Positions 38,114 through 47,221 of a stretch of 63,689 nt of DNA are shown in pieces (within the stretch, counting starts at the first letter, position 1; each line of letters starts with the position of its first letter). The stretch is from an uncultured cyanobacterium. GTDB lineage: Bacteria > Cyanobacteriota > Cyanobacteriia > PCC-6307 > Cyanobiaceae. The notes under the pieces are model-generated. The model had not been told where the DNA came from and ran no database searches. It saw only the letters and a program-made list of their open reading frames with translations. Location of the stretch: assembly GCA_903858015.1 (NCBI GenBank), contig CAIOGZ010000025.1, positions 1-63,689 of the forward strand, written 5' to 3'. The position numbers were made by a program, and so were the translations under genes.

Positions 38114-39493
38114 TTAGTTTGCTGTCCGCAGGAGCCCTGCCAGCCGTTGAACCAGCTGCGGGCAGCCAGCCCAGTGGAGGTGAAGCCAGCTGGCATGCAG
38201 GCGCCGCCGGCCCCAGCCCTCCGGGCGACTGGGCGCCCCCCATCCCGACAGGTTCCATAGAGGTTTGGCCGCCGCTGACCCTTCGAGCGCTAGGGGCTCA
38301 ATCTGCCAGCGGTGGAATTCATGGCCCGCGTAAACCTCACCACGACGCAGCAACATGCCGTCGATCTCGACCCGAGCTTCGCGATAGCCCAGGCTGAGCT
38401 CACCACAGCGGGCTTGGAATGGCAGCACACCAGCCATCGGTCGGGCCGTTCCAGCCGCATCCCACAGCGACTGACCCAGCAGTAACAAACCACCGCATTC
38501 CGCCACGATCGGCAGCCCCCGAGCCGCCGCTGCCGCCAGCTCCCCAAGGCTGCGGCGGCATTCCCCCAGCCGTTCGGCATGCAGCTCCGGATAGCCCCCC
38601 GGCAGCAGCACCGCCTGGGCCCCCGACGGCAGCGGCTCATCCGCCAGCGGACTCCAGGCCACCGGTTCAAGCCCTACACCCCGCAGCAATTCGCCCGTTT
38701 CCGGATAGCGGAAATGAAAGGCGGCATCGCTGGCGATCGCCATCGGCAGCGCCGGCTGCGGCGGCGGAGAACCCAACAAGGCCAGCACGGGATCACAAAG
38801 CTGCGGTTGGGGCTGGGGGGGGGCCAGCAGGGTCCAAAACCGTTCAAGATCCAGATGGCGCCTTGCCAGATCGGCCCAAACCGGCTGGCGCTGCTCCAGA
38901 TCGCCGAGTTCCTGGGGGGGGAGTAGCCCCAGATGCCGCGAAGGCAACTGCAAGCAAGGATGGTTCGGCAGCACCCCCAGCATGGGAACGTCAATCCCGG
39001 CCAGTGCTTCGGCCAACAGGGCCCGGTGCCTTTCGCTGCCCACCCGGTTCAGCACCACCCCCGCCAGCCGCACCGGGGGGGAACCGTGGTCCCGGAAACC
39101 CCGGACCAGGGCCGCCACCGACCCGGCCTGCCGGGAGGCTTCCACCACCAGCACCACCGGCAGGTTGAGCAGAGCCGCCACCGCCGCCGAACTTCCCTCC
39201 GGCCCCGATCCGCGTCCATCGAACAGACCCATCACCCCTTCCACCAGGACCCGATCGGCCTGGCTGGCGTGCCAGCGGTAGCTGCTCTCCAGCCAGGCCT
39301 CGCCGCAGAGGATTGGATCAAGATTGCGACAGGGTCTCCCCGCCACGGCGGCAAGCAGCTGGGGGTCGAGGTAATCGGGCCCCACTTTGAAAGGCTGCAG
39401 GCTTGCCCCCCGTTGGCGCACTGCGGCGGCAAGGCAGAGGCTTAACAGGGTTTTGCCGCTGCCGCTGGTAGGGGCGGCGATCAGGCAGGCCAT
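38114..39493 (-). CDS. cbiA: Cobyrinate a,c-diamide synthase
   Basis: 459 residues. It amidates the a and c side chains of cobyrinate with glutamine and ATP. The P-loop is AAPTSGSGKTLLSLCLAAAV; FKVGPDYLDPQLLA and VEGVMGLFDGRGSG are the synthetase marks. The C-terminal glutaminase half has LLPGGYPELHAERL and the catalytic Cys in GLPIVAECGGLLLLG, with GHEFHRW near the end. Picocyanobacteria make pseudocobalamin by this pathway. Same strand as petH, zwf and opcA; 93 bp separates it from opcA. Confidence 0.95.
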   Translation of the reverse strand: MACLIAAPTSGSGKTLLSLCLAAAVRQRGASLQPFKVGPDYLDPQLLAAVAGRPCRNLDPILCGEAWLESSYRWHASQADRVLVEGVMGLFDGRGSGPEGSSAAVAALLNLPVVLVVEASRQAGSVAALVRGFRDHGSPPVRLAGVVLNRVGSERHRALLAEALAGIDVPMLGVLPNHPCLQLPSRHLGLLPPQELGDLEQRQPVWADLARRHLDLERFWTLLAPPQPQPQLCDPVLALLGSPPPQPALPMAIASDAAFHFRYPETGELLRGVGLEPVAWSPLADEPLPSGAQAVLLPGGYPELHAERLGECRRSLGELAAAAARGLPIVAECGGLLLLGQSLWDAAGTARPMAGVLPFQARCGELSLGYREARVEIDGMLLRRGEVYAGHEFHRWQIEPLALEGSAAAKPLWNLSGWGAPSRPEGWGRRRLHASWLHLHWAGCPQLVQRLAGLLRTAN

Positions 39494-39586
39494 GGGCTGA
39501 TGCCACCGGGAGAGGAGCGGTGGGCAGCTTGGCAGGGGATCAGGCCGGAGCGGTTGCCGCCAGCGCTCGGCTGGGCTGGCACGGGA

Positions 39587-40897
39587 TCAGCTCGGCAACA
39601 ACCGCGCCGCCACGGGGGCAGCGGCGGCCAGCAGGGGGTTGGTGGAATCGTGCCCACCGGAGAGCAAGCGGGCCATCTCCATCTCCTCATTCTCTTCAGG
39701 CAGGGGCACCACCTCCTCGGCCAACTCGAGGGAGGCCATGCCGCCCGATTCGAGCCGCATGCAACCACCGGATTCGGAGCAAAGAATCACACAAAGAGGG
39801 GCCCGATCGGCAGGTTCACAAATCAGGCGCAAGCCCACGATCGCGCCGGGATGGGCCTTCGGCATGCCCATCGGCACCGGCATCAGCCGAAAGCGCACGC
39901 TGACACCATCGGTACGCTCGAATTCAGCGGCGATTCCAGCTTCGTCCGCCAAGGAGCCGGCATCGGGCCCGATCGAGCGGCTCTCGATCAGATGCCAGCC
40001 CAGTCGGTCGGCGATCCAAGCGGCGAGCAGCAAGCCCTTGACCGGGTTGTCCCCTTCCACGTCGATATCGAGCTGCACCACAGCGGCCAGGGCGGCCCGC
40101 CGCGAAGGGGGATCAAACACCATGGCCAGCGATTCGCGCCAGCTGCGCAGCCGCAGCCAATTGAGATCGTTCACCGCCTGGCCCGCTTCAATCCGGGCCA
40201 CGAGGACATCCAGGCAGCGGCGGGAATTGCCCAAGGAGGTGTCGATCACCAGGCGCCGCCGAATCGGAGCCAGAGCCTCGAGCATCTCGAGCGGTTCATC
40301 CAGGCTGCTGTTCCACCAAACCCAGCAGGGCAGGTCTTCTCCCACCAGCGGCTGGATCAGCGCCAGGTTCTGCTGGATGGCCTGCATGCCACCCCTCAGC
40401 ACCACCGCATCGCCGCAGGCCGCCCCGGTGCCGCCCTCATCGGGCAATGGACAGTAGGCCGCCACCATGGTTTCGAGCGGACGGCCCCCATCCAGGGTGG
40501 GGGCCAAGGTGATCAATCGGCGCGGCATGTGGGCGCTGATCGCCCCCTCCACAACCTGCCCCCTGAGGTCGGCGCTGACCTGGTCCCCCGGCCGCTGGCC
40601 CAGGGCCCAGGCCAGGCGGGGATCCATCGGCGCAGTACTCAGGGGCAGGCCGCAGTCGATCACGGCCTGGCGGGCGGCCAGCATCACATCACTGCGATCG
40701 AAGCCGCGGATCGGCCCTTCGATCAAGCCCAGACGCACCATCTGCTGCTCTAGCCAGGAAGGCTCCCAGACCAGCAAGGTGAAGGTGGCGGCGCCACTGG
40801 AACCCTCCAACATGCCATTCCAGAGCCGTTCCAGGTAGGGACTCACCTCGGTTGGGGGAACATCCAGGGGGGCCTGCAGGGTGAGCTGGGGGGACAT
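39587..40897 (-). CDS. opcA: Glucose-6-phosphate dehydrogenase assembly protein OpcA
   Basis: 436 residues. OpcA is the cyanobacterial redox-sensitive activator of glucose-6-phosphate dehydrogenase. Features: SPYLERLWNGMLEGSSGAAT, TFTLLVWEPSWLEQQMVRLG, WWNSSLDEPLEMLEAL, RRRLVIDTSLGNSRRCLDVL and LNWLRLRSWRESLAMVFDPP. Cysteines that could take part in thioredoxin control occur mid-protein and near the C-terminus (CEPADRAPLCVILCSESGGC). It follows zwf by 55 bp, the usual arrangement. Confidence 0.95.
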   Translation of the reverse strand: MSPQLTLQAPLDVPPTEVSPYLERLWNGMLEGSSGAATFTLLVWEPSWLEQQMVRLGLIEGPIRGFDRSDVMLAARQAVIDCGLPLSTAPMDPRLAWALGQRPGDQVSADLRGQVVEGAISAHMPRRLITLAPTLDGGRPLETMVAAYCPLPDEGGTGAACGDAVVLRGGMQAIQQNLALIQPLVGEDLPCWVWWNSSLDEPLEMLEALAPIRRRLVIDTSLGNSRRCLDVLVARIEAGQAVNDLNWLRLRSWRESLAMVFDPPSRRAALAAVVQLDIDVEGDNPVKGLLLAAWIADRLGWHLIESRSIGPDAGSLADEAGIAAEFERTDGVSVRFRLMPVPMGMPKAHPGAIVGLRLICEPADRAPLCVILCSESGGCMRLESGGMASLELAEEVVPLPEENEEMEMARLLSGGHDSTNPLLAAAAPVAARLLPS

Positions 40898-40952
40898 GGC
40901 AAATCACGAACAAAAGGACTGGGCGGCGGAAGCTGCGTTGGTCGCAGGTGCG

Positions 40953-42476
40953 TCAGGGCCGACGCCAGATCAGGCCCGCTTCGGCCAAGAGGTTGTCTGC
41001 GGCAGCCGGGCCCCAGGTGCGGGCTTCGTAGGGGTGAACCGGCAGCTGCCAGGGGGACTCTTCGATCAGTTCCAATAGGGGGGTGTAAAGGCGCCAAGCG
41101 GCCTCCACCTCATCGCTCCGGGTATAGAGGGTTGGATCCCCCAGCATGGCATCGGCAAGCAGGCGCACATAGCCCTCATCCGAGGGCTCGCCAAAGGAAT
41201 CATCGTAGGAAAAACCCATATCAACCGGACGGCTGCGCATGCCGGAGCCGGGTGCCTTGACCTCAAACTTGAACTCGGCCCCCTCATCGGGCTGGATGCG
41301 CAGGATCAGCTGGTTGGGGGTGGGGGCGCCGCCGGCGGCGTCAAAAAGGTGCACGGGAGCCTCACGGAAGGTGAGCACCACCTCCGAAAGCCGCTTCGGG
41401 AGGCGCTTGCCAGTGCGGAGGTAAAAAGGGACGCCTTGCCAACGCCAATTATCAATGAACAACTTCATCGCCACGTAGGTTTCCGTGGTGCTGTTCGGAT
41501 TGACGCCGGGTTCCTGGCGGTAGCCGCTCAAGGGTTTTTCCCGGGTACCGCCGCCCCCGTACTGACCGCGCACACAGCACTGCCAGGGTTCCTGCTGATT
41601 GGCGAGGCGGGCAGCCTGCAACACCTTGGCCTTTTCATTGCGGATCGCCTCAGCATCGAAGCGGCCAGGCGGTTCCATTGCCGTGAGGGCCAGGATCTGG
41701 GTGAGGTGATTTTGGACCATATCCCGCAGGGCTCCGGCAGTTTCGTAGTAGCCAGCCCGCTCCTCAACCCCCACCGTTTCGGCAGCGGTGATCTGAACAT
41801 TGGAAATGTAGTTGCGATTCCAGATTGGCTCGAAGATCGCATTAGCAAAACGAAGTACAAGAATATTTTGAACCGTCTCCTTGCCTAGGTAGTGATCGAT
41901 TCGGAAGATCTGGCTTTCCTTGGCGCAGGCCTGCACCACTTTGTTGAGGGCTTGGGCACTGCCGTAATCGCGCCCAAAAGGTTTTTCGATCACCAAGCGG
42001 CTGCGCTCGGCATCGGCCAGCAGCCCTGCTGCGGCCAGGGCACGACAGCCGCTGCCATAGAACTCCGGCGACACCGAGAGGTAGAAGGTGCGATTGCCCC
42101 GGGTGGCCCGCAACCGGTCGATGATGTCCAGCCTTGTACCGAGCCGCAGCAGGTGCTCGCTCTGCTGCAGATCCACCGGTTCGTAAAACATGCCCTGGGC
42201 GAATTGCTCCCAGGAGCTCCCATGGTCGGCCACTTGATCGGCCATGGCCTCGGCCATCTTGGCCCGGAACTGCTCATCGCTCCAGGGCCGACGGGCACAG
42301 CCCAAGATCGCGAACTCACTGGGCAGGCGCCGCTGCCGAAACAACTCGAACAGGGCTGGAACCAGCTTGCGGTGGGTGAGGTCACCGCTGGCCCCGAAGA
42401 TCACGATGCACTGCGGTGAGATCACCCGTTCCTGGCGCAGCCCCACCCGCAGCGGGTTGGTCAGCAGGGATGTCAT
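40953..42476 (-). CDS. zwf: Glucose-6-phosphate 1-dehydrogenase
   Basis: 507 residues from the ATG at 42476 (a TTG at 42485 would add three). It starts the oxidative pentose-phosphate pathway, the main night-time NADPH source. CIVIFGASGDLTHRKLVPAL is the NADP-binding motif and FRIDHYLGKETVQNIL the substrate-binding signature with the catalytic His. NRNYISNVQITAAETVGVEE and VPFYLRTGKRLPKRLSEV are intact. It lies between petH and opcA on one strand, joining the light-driven and the dark NADPH-producing steps. Confidence 0.97.
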   Translation of the reverse strand: MTSLLTNPLRVGLRQERVISPQCIVIFGASGDLTHRKLVPALFELFRQRRLPSEFAILGCARRPWSDEQFRAKMAEAMADQVADHGSSWEQFAQGMFYEPVDLQQSEHLLRLGTRLDIIDRLRATRGNRTFYLSVSPEFYGSGCRALAAAGLLADAERSRLVIEKPFGRDYGSAQALNKVVQACAKESQIFRIDHYLGKETVQNILVLRFANAIFEPIWNRNYISNVQITAAETVGVEERAGYYETAGALRDMVQNHLTQILALTAMEPPGRFDAEAIRNEKAKVLQAARLANQQEPWQCCVRGQYGGGGTREKPLSGYRQEPGVNPNSTTETYVAMKLFIDNWRWQGVPFYLRTGKRLPKRLSEVVLTFREAPVHLFDAAGGAPTPNQLILRIQPDEGAEFKFEVKAPGSGMRSRPVDMGFSYDDSFGEPSDEGYVRLLADAMLGDPTLYTRSDEVEAAWRLYTPLLELIEESPWQLPVHPYEARTWGPAAADNLLAEAGLIWRRP

Positions 42477-42624
42477 GCGGTTCAAGGCGGGCCGGATGGC
42501 TCTGGTTTAACCGCTGGCCAGGGATTTGGCTGCGAAAAGTGGCCAGCGGTTGGGCTGCGTGTGGGTTCGCGGATCAGAAACCGGCGGCCGGCCACCAACA
42601 GGGCTGGGGACGGGGCCGCCTGGG

Positions 42625-43857
<1,233 letters not shown>

Positions 43858-43936
43858 TCATAGTCATCCCGTTCATCCCTGCCGGCAAGCCGTTGAACGG
43901 CCGCTACCGCTAGGTTGGCCCGCGGATAACCATTCC

Positions 43937-44533
43937 GTGGTTCTGCCCCGATTCGCCTTGGCGCAGCTTCTGGCAACCTTTCCCCCCTCCCCTCCTGGCC
44001 GGTCGTTCCCGGACGGACCACCAAGCCAGCCGATCTGCGGGCTGGACACGATCCAACAGGCGATGGAGCGGCTTCCCCAAGGGGTGCGCCGGCTTGCGGT
44101 GCAGTTGCGGCTTGATTTGGATCCCCAGCACCTCTGGAACGTTCTCACCGACTACGAGAACCTGCACCGCTTCATCCCAAACCTGTCGAGCTCCAGGCTG
44201 CTCTGGCGCCGCGGTCAGCAGGTGGGAGTTGAACAGGTGGGCAGCCAGCAGTTCTGCGGGCTGCGCTTCTCGGCCAGGGTGCAGTTGGAACTCACCGAGG
44301 AGAACAACCAGGGGCGGATCCTGTTTCGCATGCTCGACGGCGATTTTCGCTGTTTTGAAGGCGCCTGGTGTATGGGTGCCGACACGAACAGTAGTTGGCT
44401 TCTCTATGACCTCACAGTCCAAGGCAAGCCAGGCATGCCGATCGGCCTGATCGAACAACGCCTGCAACAGGATCTGGCCAGCAACCTGCGCGGGGTTCAG
44501 CAGGAGGCTATGCGGCGGGCCGCCAACAGTTGA
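43937..44533 (+). CDS. SRPBCC (polyketide cyclase/START-like) protein
   Basis: 198 residues from a GTG at 43937; an ATG at 44063 is an alternative. The hydrophobic-cavity fold is seen in LDPQHLWNVLTDYENLHRFI, SSSRLLWRRGQQVGVEQVG, FSARVQLELTEENNQG, RMLDGDFRCFEGAW and MPIGLIEQRLQQDLASNLRG. This class is common in cyanobacteria and chloroplasts; the ligand is unknown. Divergent from petH. The frame is open as far as 43496, but those codons are antisense to petH. Confidence 0.8.
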   Translation: MVLPRFALAQLLATFPPSPPGRSFPDGPPSQPICGLDTIQQAMERLPQGVRRLAVQLRLDLDPQHLWNVLTDYENLHRFIPNLSSSRLLWRRGQQVGVEQVGSQQFCGLRFSARVQLELTEENNQGRILFRMLDGDFRCFEGAWCMGADTNSSWLLYDLTVQGKPGMPIGLIEQRLQQDLASNLRGVQQEAMRRAANS

Positions 44534-44647
44534 ACGAGCGTCAGGACCACGCTTCTCAACAGTTGACATCTATGAGACGTATTTAGACCGACTGATGATC
44601 TCACTAAAATAAATCAACGTCATTGGGCTCTAGATCGCCCAGTGCTT

Positions 44648-44669
44648 GCTGGTGGCAGACACCACCAGC
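44648..44669 (-). terminator. 8-bp hairpin downstream of tRNA-Glu
   Basis: GCTGGTGG (44648-44655), loop CAGACA, CCACCAGC (44662-44669); it begins 5 bp after the 3' end of the minus-strand tRNA-Glu. It lacks a T-run, so it may serve termination or 3' processing. Confidence 0.55.
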
Positions 44670-44673
44670 TCCA

Positions 44674-44746
44674 TACCCCCAAGGGGATTCGAACCCCTGT
44701 CGCCTCCGTGAAAGGGAGGTGTCCTAGGCCTCTAGACGATGGGGGC
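44674..44746 (-). tRNA. trnE: tRNA-Glu (TTC)
   Basis: A 73-nt cloverleaf on the minus strand: 5' arm GCCCCCA, D region TCGTCTAGAGGCCTAGGA, anticodon loop CTTTCAC with anticodon TTC, T-arm AGGGGTTCGAATCCCCT, 3' arm TGGGGGT and discriminator A. The 1-72 pair is G-T. In cyanobacteria this tRNA also supplies glutamate for chlorophyll and bilin synthesis. Confidence 0.97.
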
Positions 44747-44752
44747 GAGGCC

Positions 44753-44771
44753 GTCGGGCTCAAGCCCCGAC
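44753..44771 (-). terminator. Small hairpin between sasA and tRNA-Glu
   Basis: GTCGGG (44753-44758) pairs with CCCGAC (44766-44771) around a 7-nt loop, 10 bp past the sasA stop on the minus strand. It could separate the sasA transcript from tRNA-Glu; no clear T-run. Confidence 0.4.
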
Positions 44772-44780
44772 TAACGGAAG

Positions 44781-46016
44781 CTACGGGTCAGGGTGACCCT
44801 TCGTCAAGGCGCTGGGACTGGGGGACCCAGCAGCGGCATCCGGAGCACTCTGGCCATTCCAGGCCGGCACCGTGAAATGAAAACAGGCTCCTTCGCCTGA
44901 CTCCGACACCACCCAGATCCGTCCGCCATGGACTTCACTGATGCGGCGGCACACCGACAACCCCACCCCGAAGCCCGATGTGGTGCCGGAGGTCTGGGGC
45001 AGCCGTACCCGGTCCTGGAAAATGCGTTGTTGTTCTTGGCGGGGAATGCCTGGCCCGCTGTCGCAGACGCTGACCTGGACCCACTGGCTGGTCCGGTGCT
45101 GCAGCCTCAGACTCACCTGGCCTCCGGCGGGGGTGAACTTGAGGGCGTTCTCCAGCAGGTTGAGCAACACCTGGCGCATCCGGCGCTGGTCGGCGTAGAC
45201 ATCGGGCAGATTGGCAGGGATGTCGGTGATCAGCTCCAGATCCCTTCCCACCCAAAGCTTCTCGAGTTCCAGGATCGCTTCGGCCGCGACGGGGCCTAGG
45301 GCCAGGCGCTGGGGGTTGAACAGGGCCTCCCAGCGGGTGGTGCCCACCTCCAGCAGATCCATCGAGAGGGCCTCGATATCATCAAGGCGACGACCCAGGA
45401 CATCCTGGAAGCGGCGCTGATCAATCTGACCAAGGCCGTGGCTCTGCACGGCCAACTTGGCGGCTGTGAGGGGGGTGCGTAGTTCATGGGCCACCATGCG
45501 CAGCAGCCGCTCCTGCACCCCGAGCCGCTCGATCAGGGTTTCGTTTTCCTGACGCAGCACCAGCAATTGATCTTCCAATTGCACCTCCCGCTGGCTGCGG
45601 CTGCCATCACTCTCGGCAGGCCGCAGGCTCATGCCGAGGCTGCTCACCACCTCCATCTGGCGCCAGCGGGGCAGCCAGCTGCGCAACTGCGCCGACAGGG
45701 TGGTGCCGGCAAACACCCGCCTCGGGTGGGGCTCCAGCTTCACCAGGGCCGGTGTCGCCACCAGGCGATGCAGTTCAAGCAACTCGGGATGGCGAGCGGG
45801 ATCTGCGATCTCCAGCGAGACCCCGTAGCCGCAATCCTCGGCGTTGAGGAAGGCGATGAGGTTGCGCAGGTCGGGGCTTGCCAGGTGGTGGTTGCCGGCC
45901 AAGAGCAGCAACTTCAAACCGTGCCGGACAGGCAAGGGGCCCGCCGGTTGCAGCCGCGGGTTGGCGGGATCTTGACTCGGCCCTACGGAGGGCACCGGCA
46001 ACGGGTTCGGCTGCAA
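44781..46016 (-). CDS. sasA: Circadian clock output histidine kinase SasA
   Basis: 411 residues. Residues about 30-110 form a KaiB-like thioredoxin fold ([40 protein letters not shown]) that binds KaiC. The kinase has the H-box [17 protein letters not shown] (His about 177), N-box [15 protein letters not shown]1 VCDSGPGIP and G2 [18 protein letters not shown]. SasA phosphorylates RpaA to time gene expression. The start is a TTG at 46016 by frame; the true start could be slightly further in, as residues 1-28 are proline-rich. No kai gene is in the window. Confidence 0.93.
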   Translation of the reverse strand: MQPNPLPVPSVGPSQDPANPRLQPAGPLPVRHGLKLLLLAGNHHLASPDLRNLIAFLNAEDCGYGVSLEIADPARHPELLELHRLVATPALVKLEPHPRRVFAGTTLSAQLRSWLPRWRQMEVVSSLGMSLRPAESDGSRSQREVQLEDQLLVLRQENETLIERLGVQERLLRMVAHELRTPLTAAKLAVQSHGLGQIDQRRFQDVLGRRLDDIEALSMDLLEVGTTRWEALFNPQRLALGPVAAEAILELEKLWVGRDLELITDIPANLPDVYADQRRMRQVLLNLLENALKFTPAGGQVSLRLQHRTSQWVQVSVCDSGPGIPRQEQQRIFQDRVRLPQTSGTTSGFGVGLSVCRRISEVHGGRIWVVSESGEGACFHFTVPAWNGQSAPDAAAGSPSPSALTKGHPDP

Positions 46017-46123
46017 GCCACCTTATGGGCTGATTGGGCAGGATGCTGCGATTTCGCTATGACTGGATTCCAGGCGCCTTCGCCGTCCGGACCCCTTCTG
46101 CTGACGGCCCCGTCACCTTCCCC

Positions 46124-46756
46124 ATGTCGATGTCGATCCAGCCGGACCGCGTCAGCCCAGCCCCGCCCCTGATCCCCCCCCCGCCCCGCCCCGGCGGGCC
46201 GCCCCGCAGCCGCATTCAGCTCGACAGCAGCCTGCGCCGCTGGTTTGAACGCAACCTCGGTCTGTGGCGATCGAGACGCACCTACTTCTTGAGCGAGGAC
46301 GAGGTGGTGAGGGTGGACATGCTCCTGCGGGTGGAGCGCTTCAGCGAACCCGTGCAGGGGGATGCTGCCTACCGCTTCAGCTGGTGGCCTGAACAAGACA
46401 ACGACTTCTTCGATCGCAAACCCGACTACCCCCGCCAGGGATCGATGGAGGCCTATCTCTGCGGACACCAGTTATGCCGCAGCCAAAGCTTCTTCTGCGC
46501 CACCCCCAGCAGCAGCCAGATCCGCCAGGTCGATGAGCACGAGTTGGTGTTCGGATCCCACTACAATGATTGGCACATTCTTGAGCACATCCGTCTGGTT
46601 GACCAGGACCGCTTCCGTGCTCGCTCCATCTTCTCCTGGCGGGATGGGGCCCTGCAGCTCTCGGAAAACCACCACGAGATCCGGCTCGAAGCCGCTGGCA
46701 AGCCCCTGGCGGGGTGGCCTGAATCCGAACCGGCCCCAACCGCAGAACTTCCGTGA
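46124..46756 (+). CDS. Conserved cyanobacterial protein with lipocalin-like (CpcS-like) features
   Basis: 210 residues from the ATG at 46124 (another at 46130; the frame opens at 46034). After a proline-rich start comes LRRWFERNLGLWRSRRTYFL, followed by alternating beta-strand patterns (VVRVDMLLRVERF, YRFSWWPEQDNDFF, SHYNDWHILEHIRLVDQDRF). FERNLGxWRSRRTY recalls the first strand of CpcS/CpeS-type phycobiliprotein lyases, which are lipocalin-fold proteins. That is a weak resemblance; a chromophore-related role is only a hypothesis. It is 9 bp upstream of the next gene. Confidence 0.6.
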   Translation: MSMSIQPDRVSPAPPLIPPPPRPGGPPRSRIQLDSSLRRWFERNLGLWRSRRTYFLSEDEVVRVDMLLRVERFSEPVQGDAAYRFSWWPEQDNDFFDRKPDYPRQGSMEAYLCGHQLCRSQSFFCATPSSSQIRQVDEHELVFGSHYNDWHILEHIRLVDQDRFRARSIFSWRDGALQLSENHHEIRLEAAGKPLAGWPESEPAPTAELP

Positions 46757-46765
46757 TGGAGCAGC

Positions 46766-47212
46766 ATGGAGAGGTCTGAACCGCTTGCCTTGTCTTTCTC
46801 AGTCCGTGGGGCGCGACCCCTCCTGGTGGCCCCCCTGCTCGCCCTTCCCCTGCTCCTGGCTGCTGGCGCTGCCCATGCCGCCCCCGCCACCCCGGCAGAG
46901 ATGAATCTCTACACCCGGATCGCTGCGGTCAACGCCTGCATCGCTCGCTCCGCCGGTGTGGAATTCGATAAGGCCGTGGCGATTGCCGGTGAAACCGTCG
47001 CCCAGTTGATCCAGGGCCAGCACCAGGGCCAGATTCAGCAGGTGCCCGGCAAGACCCTCACCATTGAGGAACTGCGCAAGGGTTCGATCAACTCCGCCGT
47101 TCTGGGCGCAGCTGAGGTGTGTCCCAAATCCGTGCCCCCCGAGGTGATGAAGAAAGTGGAAGCCGCCCTCAAGCAAGCCGGCAAGGCCCCCGCCAAGCCC
47201 CCCGCCAAGTAG
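46766..47212 (+). CDS. Exported conserved small protein
   Basis: 148 residues. Residues 1-39 form a signal peptide (RPLLVAPLLALPLLLAAGAA, cleavage after AHA). The mature part MNLYTRIAAVNACIARSAGV, DKAVAIAGETVAQLIQGQHQ and ELRKGSINSAVLGAAEVCPK is helical with two cysteines that could form a disulfide. The tail is Lys/Ala/Pro-rich. Picocyanobacterial homologues have sometimes been labelled cAMP phosphodiesterase class II, but I see no phosphodiesterase motif. Between the lipocalin-like gene (9 bp) and pepN (9 bp), so a three-gene operon is likely. Confidence 0.75.
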   Translation: MERSEPLALSFSVRGARPLLVAPLLALPLLLAAGAAHAAPATPAEMNLYTRIAAVNACIARSAGVEFDKAVAIAGETVAQLIQGQHQGQIQQVPGKTLTIEELRKGSINSAVLGAAEVCPKSVPPEVMKKVEAALKQAGKAPAKPPAK

Positions 47213-47221
47213 ATCCTCACC